From contig CAIPNE010000475.1 of NCBI GenBank assembly GCA_903866355.1, positions 1-16,750 on the forward strand: DNA of 16,750 bases, in the 5' to 3' direction. The notes beneath the pieces are model-generated. The model searched no databases. It saw nothing but the letters and a program-made list of their open reading frames with translations, and had not been told where the DNA came from. This document shows positions 7,079-14,555 of the stretch, one piece after another (the stretch's first letter is position 1; each line of letters opens with the position of its first letter). The stretch comes from an uncultured Gammaproteobacteria bacterium (GTDB taxonomy: Bacteria; Pseudomonadota; Gammaproteobacteria; Ga0077536). The translations under genes were made by a program, and so were the position numbers.

Positions 7079-7830
7079 TCTGGTCGAGGGGGGCCGCACA
7101 CCGGGCAGTTTTCGTCACGTTTGAAACGCAGGTTGCGCCACTCCATGCGCAGCCCATCCAACACCAGCAGGCGACCTTTCAGCGGCTCGCCGATGCCCGT
7201 GAGCACTTTGATGACTTCCAGTGCTTGCACGCTCCCGATGATGCCCAACAACGGCGCTACCACGCCGGTCTGGCTACAGGTCTCTGTCGTGCCCGGGCCA
7301 TCGTCGTACAGACAGCGATAACAAGGGCTGTCGGCTTGGCCCGGAAAGTAAACGCTCACTTGCCCTTCAAAGCGGATGGCCGCGCCCGAGACCAGTGGCT
7401 TGCGCGCCCGCCAGCACGCCGCGTTAAGGCCAAACCGGGTGGGGAAGTTGTCGGTGCAGTCCACCACGAGGTCGACGCGCTGAACGAGCTCATCCAGCGC
7501 CGTATCGGCCAGCCGTTGCGGCACCGCTTCGACGATTATCTCGGGGTTCAACGCCAGCAGCCGGTCGCGCGCTGAGGCCACTTTAGGACGCCCCAAATCG
7601 GCTGTCAGGTGGATAATTTGGCGCTGTAGGTTGGAGAGTTCGACCTCATCGAAATCCACCAGCACCAATCTGCCCACCCCCGAGGCCGCGAGATAAAGCG
7701 CCACGGGCGAGCCCAGCCCTCCCAACCCAAACACCGCCACGGTTGATTCGATTAGGCGCTGTTGCCCCCCGATATCGATTTCCGGTAGCAGGATTTGGCG
7801 GCTATAGCGGAGCAGGCGTTGTTCGTCCAT
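7075..7830 (-). CDS. moeB: Molybdopterin-synthase adenylyltransferase / ThiF-like E1 enzyme
   Basis: MoeB adenylates the C-terminal glycine of the sulfur carrier MoaD for molybdenum-cofactor synthesis; ThiF does the same for ThiS. The 251-residue product matches MoeB length (E. coli 249). Features are the N-terminal RYSRQILLPEI signature, the nucleotide loop GLGGLGSP at 35-42, LSNLQRQI with the ATP-contacting arginine, the catalytic aspartate Asp127 in DCTDNF, a zinc site from two CxxC pairs (Cys170/173 and Cys242/245), and Cys185 in ETCSQTGVVAPL. There is no rhodanese domain. It sits in the hemA-prfA-prmC-moeB order I recall from pseudomonads, which favours the moeB name. Without biochemistry, however, ThiF/HesA-type specificity cannot be excluded, particularly because a JAMM peptidase follows directly. 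ATG at 7830 lacks a clear Shine-Dalgarno sequence. Confidence 0.9.
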   Translation of the reverse strand: MDEQRLLRYSRQILLPEIDIGGQQRLIESTVAVFGLGGLGSPVALYLAASGVGRLVLVDFDEVELSNLQRQIIHLTADLGRPKVASARDRLLALNPEIIVEAVPQRLADTALDELVQRVDLVVDCTDNFPTRFGLNAACWRARKPLVSGAAIRFEGQVSVYFPGQADSPCYRCLYDDGPGTTETCSQTGVVAPLLGIIGSVQALEVIKVLTGIGEPLKGRLLVLDGLRMEWRNLRFKRDENCPVCGPPRPE

Positions 7831-7866
7831 TGCGCGAGTATGGGCGATGCGCGCGGCGGACGTAAA

Positions 7867-8727
7867 TCAGGCGTTGGCGGGTTGTTGCGCGAAGGTTACC
7901 CGCGCCAGGCCGGCTAAATCATGGCGCGTGGCGATCGCCTGGAAACCCGCGGCGGCCATTAATTGCTGTACCGCCAGACCTTGCGTGGCCCCGTGTTCGA
8001 GCGCCAGCCAGCCGCCGGGGAGTAGGCGCGCAGGGGCCTGCGCCAGGATCTCAGCGAGCGCGTCGAGCCCCTCGGGACCCGACGCGAGCGCGCGGCGGGG
8101 CTCAAAGCGCAATGCGCCGTCGGCCTGTAACGCGGGGTCCTGCGCGCTCACATACGGCGGGTTGGAGACAATCAGCGCGCAACGTGCCGGTCCCACCGGG
8201 TTTAGCCAATCGCCGGCGATGAGCTGCACCCGCGCCGGGGCGTGGCGTGCCACGTTTTGGGCGGCGATTCGGAGTGCGGCGTGCGAGTCGTCGCTGGCGA
8301 GCACGGTGCGCGCGGGCAGTTCTCGGGCCAGCGAGATGGCGATAGCGCCGGTGCCGGTGCCCAGATCGATAATGGGCCCCGGCGGCGCTTGCCGCGCCAG
8401 CTCGAGCACGATTTCGACCAGCAGTTCGGTCTCCGGGCGGGGGATCAACACGTGCTCATCTACCTTCAGCGCCAGCGACCAAAACTCGCGTTCCCCCAGC
8501 AGCTGCGCCACCGGGCGACCACTGCGAAGGGCGGCGAACAGCGCGTTGAATTGCGCGTGTGCCGCCGGCGCGAGCGCACTTCTGCTTTCTCGCAACAAAC
8601 CTGCTCGGTTGAGTCCCGTGGCCTGTCCGAGCAGCAGTTCCAGATCCAGACGCTGGTCTGGCCCCACTGCGGCCACCGCCGCACCGAGGACGGCCCCGAT
8701 CGTCTGAAGGGTGCGCTCCTCAGGCAT
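7867..8727 (-). CDS. prmC: Peptide chain release factor N5-glutamine methyltransferase
   Basis: PrmC methylates the glutamine of the GGQ motif in release factors RF1 and RF2, improving termination. The protein has an N-terminal helical recognition domain, the linker signature LIPRPETELL (94-103), the S-adenosylmethionine loop DLGTGTGAIA (121-130) and the catalytic NPPY at 189-192, followed by a LPGGWLALEHG stretch typical of the family. I chose ATG at 8727 (286 residues), which overlaps the prfA stop by eight bases. A GTG two codons earlier is possible. A GGGTG stretch lies shortly upstream. It directly follows its own substrate gene prfA, a widespread arrangement, and the overlap suggests coupled translation. 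Confidence 0.96.
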   Translation of the reverse strand: MPEERTLQTIGAVLGAAVAAVGPDQRLDLELLLGQATGLNRAGLLRESRSALAPAAHAQFNALFAALRSGRPVAQLLGEREFWSLALKVDEHVLIPRPETELLVEIVLELARQAPPGPIIDLGTGTGAIAISLARELPARTVLASDDSHAALRIAAQNVARHAPARVQLIAGDWLNPVGPARCALIVSNPPYVSAQDPALQADGALRFEPRRALASGPEGLDALAEILAQAPARLLPGGWLALEHGATQGLAVQQLMAAAGFQAIATRHDLAGLARVTFAQQPANA

Positions 8728-9808
8728 CCGCACCCAACTGGGCCATCAGTTCGGCTTGATGCTCGCTGACGAGCGGTCCCACGAGGAGGTCTAGCTCGCC
8801 TTCTAGGATGCTTTCAAGCTGATAGACCGTGAGATTGATGCGATGGTCGGTCACTCGGCCCTGCGGGAAGTTGTAGGTCCGGATGCGTTCGGAGCGGTCG
8901 CCAGAACCCACCAGCAGGCGCCGAGTCTGTGCCTGCTCGGCTGACTGTTTGTCGCGCTCGCTTTGCAGTAAGCGGGACTTGAGCAGGCTGAGCGCGCGGG
9001 CGCGATTTTTGTGCTGGGAACGCTCGTCCTGACACTCCACCACGACCCCGGTGGGTAGGTGGGTGAGACGAATAGCGGAGTCGGTCTTGTTGACGTGTTG
9101 CCCACCCGCGCCGGAGGCCCGAAAAGTGTCGACTTTGAGGTCCGAGGGGTTGATGTCGTAATCCATGATGGCGTCTAGCTCGGGGAGAATCGCGACCGTG
9201 CAGGCAGACGTGTGAATGCGGCCTTGAGATTCCGTTGCCGGCACGCGCTGCACCCGATGTGCGCCCGACTCAAATTTCAGCAGGGAATACGCGCCCTGAC
9301 CGATGACCCGGCCGATCACTTCCTTATAGCCACCCAGCTCGCTGGCGTTGGCGCTCATGATCTCGACTTGCCAGCCACGCTGCTCCGCATATTTGCAGTA
9401 CATGCGAAACAGTTCGGCGGCGAATAGCGCCGCTTCATCGCCCCCGGTGCCAGCCCGTACCTCGACAAAGATATTGGCCCCATCCGCCGGATCGGTGGGT
9501 AGCAGCAGGAGGTTGATTTGCTGCTCCAACTCACCGAGCTGTAATTTTGTGCTGGTCACTTCGTCTGCGGCCAGGTCCCGCAGGTCGAGGTCATCGTCGT
9601 TTTGCATCACCACGGCTTGTGCCAAGCGCTCCTGCGCTTGGGAATATTCCCCATAGGTTGTGACGAGCGGGTCGATCTCGGCGCGTTCCCGTGACAGAGC
9701 ACGAAAGCGGTCTTGGACGTTGATGACCTCGGGGGTTGCCAGCAACGCATCGATTTCCTCGCGTCGTTGGGCCAGTTGCTCGAGCTTGCGCAGGAGAGAT
9801 TCTTTCAT
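8720..9808 (-). CDS. prfA: Peptide chain release factor 1 (RF1)
   Basis: RF1 recognises UAA and UAG stop codons and triggers release of the finished peptide. The 362-residue protein has the RF1-specific stop-codon reading tripeptide PAT at 190-192 (RF2 would have SPF), and the universal GGQ motif at 235-237 within GAGGQHVNKTDSAIR. The C-terminal domain contains the conserved QDERSQHKNR stretch. The N-terminal coiled-coil region and acidic linker are intact. The ATG at 9808 overlaps the hemA TGA by four bases, and GAGGAT lies about 11 bases upstream. The hemA-prfA-prmC order is conserved in many gammaproteobacteria, including E. coli. Confidence 0.98.
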   Translation of the reverse strand: MKESLLRKLEQLAQRREEIDALLATPEVINVQDRFRALSRERAEIDPLVTTYGEYSQAQERLAQAVVMQNDDDLDLRDLAADEVTSTKLQLGELEQQINLLLLPTDPADGANIFVEVRAGTGGDEAALFAAELFRMYCKYAEQRGWQVEIMSANASELGGYKEVIGRVIGQGAYSLLKFESGAHRVQRVPATESQGRIHTSACTVAILPELDAIMDYDINPSDLKVDTFRASGAGGQHVNKTDSAIRLTHLPTGVVVECQDERSQHKNRARALSLLKSRLLQSERDKQSAEQAQTRRLLVGSGDRSERIRTYNFPQGRVTDHRINLTVYQLESILEGELDLLVGPLVSEHQAELMAQLGADA

Positions 9809-11079
9809 GAGTGGTTTGCATCCTCGGGGCCATCCAGCCCTAACAGTTCGCGCGCGAAAAACACCAGGTCCCGGCGCCCCTCGATGCTGGCTGCGCGAAT
9901 CTTGCTGGTAGGGTGGTGGAGCAGTCGATTGGTTAGGCTGGCGGCCAGTCCGCGCAGGATTTCTTCGGGCATTTCGCCCGCTACCAGCCGCCGCTGGGCT
10001 TTTTCTAGCAGTTCATCGCGCACGGCTTCAGCCTGCCGGCGGTAGCTAATAATGGTGGCGTTGGCATCCAGCGAGTTCAGCCAGTCCAAAAATATTTGCG
10101 CGTGGAGATTAACGATTTCTTCGGCCTGCGCCGCCGCCGTGAGTCGCAGTTCGCGGTTTTCCGTGATCACGTTATTGAGGTCATCCACGGTGTATAGGTA
10201 AACATCGTCGAGCGTAGCAACGCTCGGTTCCACGTCACGCGGCACGGCTAAATCCACAATGAACATGGGCTGATAACGACGCGACTTGATGGCGGTCTGG
10301 ACCAGCTCGCGGGTGATAAGAGGCAGACGGCTGGCGGTTGATGTGACGATGATGTCCGCACTGGGCAGGTGTGTTGCGAGGTCTGCCAGCGCAATCGTGG
10401 TGCCCCCCATTTCCCGCGCTAATTCTTCGGAGCGTGCCAAGGTGCGGTTGGCAATCACTAAACGGCCCACGCCCTGGCGGCGCAGGTGGGCCGCGACCAG
10501 ACTGATGGTGTCGCCGGCGCCGATCAGCAGTGCCGTTCGGTCGGCCAGATCGCCATGAATTTGCCGGGCCAAGCGCGCGGCTGCATACGCCACAGACACC
10601 GGCGTGCGGCCAATGGCGGTTTCGGTCCGCACTTTTTTGGCGACCGTAAAGGCGTGCTGCATCAGTTTGCCGAGCGTTTTTCCTACCGCATTGCCGTTGA
10701 CCGAGGTTTGATAGGCCAGCTTGAGCTGGCCCAAAATCTGCGGTTCACCGACCACCATGGAATCCAGTCCACACGCGACCCGGAACGTATGTCGCACGGC
10801 GTGTTCGTCTTGCAAGGTGTAGAAATGCCCACTGAGCGTGGCTGGGTCGAGCGCTTTGACCCGGATCAGCCAGTCGCTCAGTGGGCCGGGCGAGATGGCG
10901 TCGCCGGCCAGATAGAACTCGGTACGGTTGCAAGTAGACAGAATGACCGCTTCTTCCGTGCCGTGGGCCGCCAGTGCGCCGGCCAGTGCCGCGGGTAATT
11001 GTTCTGCATCCAAGGCCACTCGTTCCCGCACGCCGATGGGCGCGGTTTGATGACTAATGCCGAAGACGAGAATGGGCAT
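9805..11079 (-). CDS. hemA: Glutamyl-tRNA reductase
   Basis: HemA reduces glutamyl-tRNA(Glu) to glutamate-1-semialdehyde with NADPH, the first committed step of tetrapyrrole synthesis by the C5 route. The catalytic cysteine is Cys50 in ILSTCNRTEFY. The signature GLDSMVVGEPQILGQLK follows at about 104-120, and the NADPH-binding glycine loop is LLIGAGDT near 184-191. A C-terminal helical dimerisation domain completes 424 residues (E. coli 418). I chose ATG at 11079 because the product then begins PILVFGISHQTAP, the standard N terminus. The frame extends 29 residues further upstream with arginine/proline-rich sequence that looks non-coding. No Shine-Dalgarno sequence is evident. It is the first gene of the leftward cluster and diverges from the TPR lipoprotein gene. 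Confidence 0.97.
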   Translation of the reverse strand: MPILVFGISHQTAPIGVRERVALDAEQLPAALAGALAAHGTEEAVILSTCNRTEFYLAGDAISPGPLSDWLIRVKALDPATLSGHFYTLQDEHAVRHTFRVACGLDSMVVGEPQILGQLKLAYQTSVNGNAVGKTLGKLMQHAFTVAKKVRTETAIGRTPVSVAYAAARLARQIHGDLADRTALLIGAGDTISLVAAHLRRQGVGRLVIANRTLARSEELAREMGGTTIALADLATHLPSADIIVTSTASRLPLITRELVQTAIKSRRYQPMFIVDLAVPRDVEPSVATLDDVYLYTVDDLNNVITENRELRLTAAAQAEEIVNLHAQIFLDWLNSLDANATIISYRRQAEAVRDELLEKAQRRLVAGEMPEEILRGLAASLTNRLLHHPTSKIRAASIEGRRDLVFFARELLGLDGPEDANHS

Positions 11080-11200
11080 GCTGGTGTTTGAATTGCGCTG
11101 AATGGGCGGGGCGTCGCGACCTGGGAAATGGTGGGCGCGTACCGGTCGTGGCGCGCGCGGATCCAAACAGAAGGTTTTCGACTGGGTTATAGTTTAACCC
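11080..11200. promoter_or_regulatory. Divergent control region between hemA and the TPR lipoprotein gene
   Basis: This 121-base gap must hold the starts of both transcripts, unless a promoter lies inside a gene. Its right end is a short palindrome, GGGTTA (11184-11189), five bases, then TAACCC (11195-11200), that abuts the ATG at 11201. It contains TATAGT on the plus strand (11188-11193) and TATAAC on the minus strand (11186-11191), both acceptable -10 hexamers. I find no good -35 for either at normal spacing. The remainder is GC-rich with no further structure that I can support. Confidence 0.4.
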
Positions 11201-12988
11201 ATGAATTCCCTTGCAGTGTTTACCCCGGCCCTGCTCGCCGTCGCGCGTCGGGCGGGTTTGGGTGCCGCGTTGGCGTTGGCGCTGAGTTTGGGCGGCTGTG
11301 CGGGGCAGGATTGGCTAAAGCACTCGGCCACTGGCGAGGCTGCCCCGGAGGTTTTGGTTTCGGAAGACGACACCACGGCAATTGGTCCGCCGTCAGTGGG
11401 ACTGGTCGACCTCGAAAATGATCCGCTGTATACGCTGCTGCTGGCTGAATTTGCAGTAAAACGCGATCAGCTGCCCTTAGCGGTTAGCCAATATGTAGCC
11501 CTTGCGCAACGCCAGCCAGATGCTGCCTTAGCCGAGCGTGCAACGCGTCTGGCGATCTACGCTGAAGAACCGGCCCAAGCGCTCACGGCCGCCCAACGAT
11601 GGGTAACGCTGGCGCCCAAAGATCTCGATGCGCGTCAGCTGTTGGCCGCGATGTACATTCGGCGCGGCGATGCCCCGGCAGCCTTGGCGCAACTGCAATA
11701 TGTGCTGAGTCAGGACCGCAGCAGCGATGGCGTGCGCTTTCGGGTTATCGCGAGCTTGTTGGGGAATGAAGCCGACCGGCGCATCACCCTGGAGGTGATG
11801 GAACAGTTGGTGGCCTCGCGGCCCAACGACAACGAAGCGCTGGTGGCCTACGCCGTGCTCGCGCTGCGCGCAGAACAGCCAACCAAAGCGAATGCGGTGA
11901 TGCAAAAGCTGGCCGAGCGTATCGACATCACGCCCAGTCTGGCGTTGGCCTATGTCGCCTCGCTGCAGAGAGAGGGCCACGCCGCGCAAGGTGTTGAGTT
12001 TTTGGAGCGGGTGCTCAAGCGCAAACCCGAGGATTTCGCCCTGCGCCTGCTGTATGCCCGGTTGTTGGCCGACGACAAACATTACCCGCAAGCGCGCCGA
12101 CAGTTCCTCAGACTCGCGCAAAAATCCCCGGATAACGCCGACGTCCTCTATGCCTTAGGCCTGCTGAGTCTGCAGGCGGGCGAGATTGAACCCGCAGCGA
12201 AGACCTTTCGCGAGCTGTTAAAAAATACCGAGCACGGTGACGATGCCAAATTTTATTTGGGTCAAATCGCTGAGTCTCAGGGCCACCCCGAGGCCGCTCT
12301 GGCGCGTTACCGGGAAGTTGCTGTGGGGCCTAACCACTTTGCGGCCCAGCTTCGCGTGGCGGTGTTGCTCGCAGGGCAAAATAAGATCGCGGACGCCCGT
12401 GCGCTGTTGGCACAGACCAAACCCGGCAGTCCCGAAGAAGTCGCTCAGCGGGTGATGACCGAGGCGGAAATTTTGGTGTCTCACCACCAGATGGACGAGG
12501 CCATGACGGTCTACAACAACGCGCTGAACGCCGGTTACGACATGGCGCTGCTGTACAACCGGGCCATGCTGGCCGAGCGCATGGACCGTTTGGAGATTTT
12601 GGAACGCGATTTGAACACCATCATTGCCCACGATCCCCTGAACGCACAGGCCCTGAATGCGCTGGGTTTTACGTTGGCAGACCGCACCACGCGCTACGTG
12701 GAGGCCGAGGGTTTTATCCGGCGGGCGTTGGCGCAGTCCCCCAACGATTTCTACATTCTGGATAGCATGGGTTGGGTTTTGCATCGGCAGGGCAAGTCGG
12801 CGGAAGCGCTGACTTATTTGGAACAGGCGCACCGATTGCGCGACGATCCCGAAGTTCTGGCCCACCTGAGCGAAGCCTTATGGGCGCTTGGGCGCCGTGA
12901 TGAAGCCAAGGCGCTGCTGAAAGGCGCGCTCAAACGCCACCCGAATGAGCCCAAAGTGCTAGAGGCGGCCAAGCGTCTCCAGCCGTGA
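11201..12988 (+). CDS. TPR-repeat outer-membrane lipoprotein
   Basis: This is a 595-residue lipoprotein made almost entirely of tetratricopeptide repeats. The signal sequence has a basic n-region (VARR), a leucine/alanine-rich core and the lipobox LGGC with Cys33 as the lipidated residue. Ala34 follows, not Asp, which predicts Lol-dependent transfer to the outer membrane. From about residue 65 onward the protein is a series of paired helices with TPR spacing, for example YALGLLSLQAGEIEPAAKTF, LNALGFTLADR and LDSMGWVLHRQGKSAEALTY. It corresponds in position to the TPR protein encoded between hemA and lolB in pseudomonads. A scaffold role in the envelope is inference; the exact function is unknown. 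ATG at 11201 is fixed by an in-frame TAA six bases upstream, yet no Shine-Dalgarno sequence precedes it. The TGA stop overlaps the lolB start. Confidence 0.92.
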   Translation: MNSLAVFTPALLAVARRAGLGAALALALSLGGCAGQDWLKHSATGEAAPEVLVSEDDTTAIGPPSVGLVDLENDPLYTLLLAEFAVKRDQLPLAVSQYVALAQRQPDAALAERATRLAIYAEEPAQALTAAQRWVTLAPKDLDARQLLAAMYIRRGDAPAALAQLQYVLSQDRSSDGVRFRVIASLLGNEADRRITLEVMEQLVASRPNDNEALVAYAVLALRAEQPTKANAVMQKLAERIDITPSLALAYVASLQREGHAAQGVEFLERVLKRKPEDFALRLLYARLLADDKHYPQARRQFLRLAQKSPDNADVLYALGLLSLQAGEIEPAAKTFRELLKNTEHGDDAKFYLGQIAESQGHPEAALARYREVAVGPNHFAAQLRVAVLLAGQNKIADARALLAQTKPGSPEEVAQRVMTEAEILVSHHQMDEAMTVYNNALNAGYDMALLYNRAMLAERMDRLEILERDLNTIIAHDPLNAQALNALGFTLADRTTRYVEAEGFIRRALAQSPNDFYILDSMGWVLHRQGKSAEALTYLEQAHRLRDDPEVLAHLSEALWALGRRDEAKALLKGALKRHPNEPKVLEAAKRLQP

Positions 12989-13596
12989 TGCGTACGCTAC
13001 TGCTGGTTTTTGCCGGTTGCTTGCTGGCCGCTTGCGCCACGGCGCCGCGGCAACCTGCGCCGACCCCCGAGCTACTCGCGGCGACTTGGGCTGGGCAGCG
13101 CGCCGCGTTGCTGCGCATTGAAGGTTTTACACTGAAGGGCCGCGCCGCTATTCACCGCGGTAGCGGGGGAGGCAGCGTGGGTGTGCGTTGGGTGCAGGCG
13201 GGTAGTGCTGTCGATCTCTGGCTGATGGCCCCGCTGGGGCAGGGCACTTTCCATTTATCGAGTACCAAGCTCGGCGTGGCGCTCAGGACGCCCGACGGTC
13301 AGCGACACACGGCACCGGATTTAGAAACGCTGATGCAGGCCCACTTGAAGTGGTCGTTGCCGATTGATGGCGCGCGCTTTTGGGTGCGTGGCGTGCCTGA
13401 TCCCCGCGCGCCGGTGGCGAATCTGCAGCTAGACACGAGTGGCCGCCTAACGGCGCTCGATCAAGCTGGCTGGCAACTGCGGGTGCAGGAGTACCAGCCT
13501 GTGCAGGGCTTATCCTTGCCCAAGCGGCTGACGTTAACCGCGGGCGAGGTCAATATTCGACTGGCCATAGATCACTGGGACCTCACGCTGAAATGA
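12988..13596 (+). CDS. lolB: Outer-membrane lipoprotein receptor LolB
   Basis: LolB accepts lipoproteins from the periplasmic carrier LolA and inserts them into the inner leaflet of the outer membrane. It is itself a lipoprotein. The 202-residue product has a short signal with lipobox LAAC (Cys16), with Ala17 permitting outer-membrane sorting. The mature part shows the LolB pattern: EGFTLKGRAAI, then VRWVQAGSAVDLWLMAPLGQG, and a later GVPDPRAPV block. The ATG at 12988 shares its A with the preceding TGA (TGATG), a classic coupling overlap. The GTG one codon earlier is less likely. Its stop overlaps the ispE start (ATGA). Its neighbours, a TPR lipoprotein upstream and ispE downstream, match the conserved gene order. 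Confidence 0.93.
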   Translation: MRTLLLVFAGCLLAACATAPRQPAPTPELLAATWAGQRAALLRIEGFTLKGRAAIHRGSGGGSVGVRWVQAGSAVDLWLMAPLGQGTFHLSSTKLGVALRTPDGQRHTAPDLETLMQAHLKWSLPIDGARFWVRGVPDPRAPVANLQLDTSGRLTALDQAGWQLRVQEYQPVQGLSLPKRLTLTAGEVNIRLAIDHWDLTLK

Positions 13597-14447
13597 ACAC
13601 CATCGCTTGGCCTGCGCCGGCCAAAATCAATCTTTTTCTCCACGTGGTAGGCCGCCGGGCCGACGGCTACCACTTGCTCCAAACCCATTTCCAGTTTCTG
13701 GATTACGGCGACGACCTGTTTTTCAACGTCCGGCCCGACGGCGCTATTACGCGCCTCAGCGACTTGCCCGGGGTACCGCCTGCCCAAGATTTGGTGGTGC
13801 GTGCCGCGCAAGCCTTGCAGCGTGCTGCGGCCACCCCGCTCGGCGTGGATATTCGGGTCGTGAAACGTTTGCCGATGGGCGGGGGCTTGGGTGGCGGGAG
13901 TTCAAACGCGGCGACAGTGTTACGTGCACTCGACCACTTATGGGGTTGCGCCCTTGGGGAGGAGCGTCTGGCCGACATTGGCCTCACGCTGGGGGCCGAC
14001 GTTCCCGTATTTGTTCGCGGACGGGCCGCTTGGGCCGAAGGTGTGGGCGAGCAATTACAGGCCTTAGAGGCCCCAGAAGGCTGGACTCTGGTCATTCATC
14101 CGGGGTGTGAAGTGCCCACCGCGATGATCTTTGGTGATTCTGAATTGACACGGGATACTCCCCCACTCACACTTTCGTCCCTTCCGCAGGCTGACACCCG
14201 CAACGACCTTGAGTCTGTGACGCGTCGTTTGTTCCCTGCGGTGGGTGAAGCGCTCGACTGGTTAGGCCAATTTGCGCCAGCTAGAATGAGCGGTTCGGGA
14301 GCTTGTATTTTCGCCGCGTTCGGTTCGGAAACGGCCGCGCGAGCAACAGGGCAGCAGGTGCCGGCGCAGTGGACATGGTTTGTCGCGCGTCGGAGTAATC
14401 GCTCCGCGTTGTTAGATCGGTTGGCGCTTAGCGAGGCGCCGCACTAG
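13593..14447 (+). CDS. ispE: 4-diphosphocytidyl-2-C-methyl-D-erythritol kinase
   Basis: IspE phosphorylates CDP-methylerythritol with ATP in the MEP pathway to isoprenoid precursors. It is a GHMP-family kinase of 284 residues (E. coli 283). Signatures are PAPAKINLFLHVVGRRADGYH at the N terminus with catalytic Lys11, the ATP-binding glycine loop PMGGGLGGGSSNAA at 94-107, the catalytic aspartate Asp136 in GADVPVF, and the third GHMP motif MSGSGACIF at 232-240. The start codon overlaps the lolB stop by four bases, with no separate Shine-Dalgarno sequence, so translation is probably coupled. The gene ends only 15 bases before tRNA-Gln. Confidence 0.97.
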   Translation: MNTIAWPAPAKINLFLHVVGRRADGYHLLQTHFQFLDYGDDLFFNVRPDGAITRLSDLPGVPPAQDLVVRAAQALQRAAATPLGVDIRVVKRLPMGGGLGGGSSNAATVLRALDHLWGCALGEERLADIGLTLGADVPVFVRGRAAWAEGVGEQLQALEAPEGWTLVIHPGCEVPTAMIFGDSELTRDTPPLTLSSLPQADTRNDLESVTRRLFPAVGEALDWLGQFAPARMSGSGACIFAAFGSETAARATGQQVPAQWTWFVARRSNRSALLDRLALSEAPH

Positions 14448-14462
14448 AGACCCAAAGAATAT

Positions 14463-14537
14463 TGGGGAGTCGCCAAGTGGTAAGGCACCGGGTTTTGATC
14501 CCGGCATTCCCAGGTTCGAATCCTGGCTCCCCAGCCA
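14463..14537 (+). tRNA. tRNA-Gln, anticodon TTG (UUG), reading CAA
   Basis: All four arms fold. The acceptor stem is TGGGGAG (14463-14469) with CTCCCCA (14527-14533), followed by discriminator G and an encoded CCA at 14535-14537. The anticodon stem CCGGG/CCCGG (14488-14492 and 14500-14504) encloses the 7-base loop TTTTGAT, placing the anticodon TTG at 14495-14497. The T arm has the standard GGTTCGAATCC core. The sequence closely resembles E. coli tRNA-Gln. It lies 15 bases after ispE and 18 bases before the first possible prs start, with no room for an ordinary promoter. It is therefore probably excised from the lolB-ispE-prs transcript. Confidence 0.97.
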
Positions 14538-14555
14538 ATTTGATGTAAGGCATTC

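Noticed and set aside
5098..7830. A complete bacterial ubiquitin-like conjugation system
   Set aside because: No ubiquitin-fold protein, E2 or RING is encoded here. MoeB and JAMM are well explained by sulfur-carrier metabolism, so only the neighbourhood is reported as a finding.
7847..8707. Plus-strand open frame of 286 codons antisense to prmC
   Set aside because: It is rich in alanine, serine and arginine with no recognisable motif, as expected for a GC-rich shadow of the real prmC frame.
11080..11166. N-terminal extension of HemA by 29 residues
   Set aside because: The added arginine/proline-rich stretch is unlike any HemA N terminus, whereas the product from 11079 begins exactly as the family does, with the catalytic cysteine at position 50.
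12218..12865. Minus-strand open frame of 215 codons antisense to the TPR lipoprotein gene
   Set aside because: The composition (glutamine-, histidine- and valine-rich) mirrors the TPR coding strand. There are no motifs, no ribosome site and no homologue I recognise.
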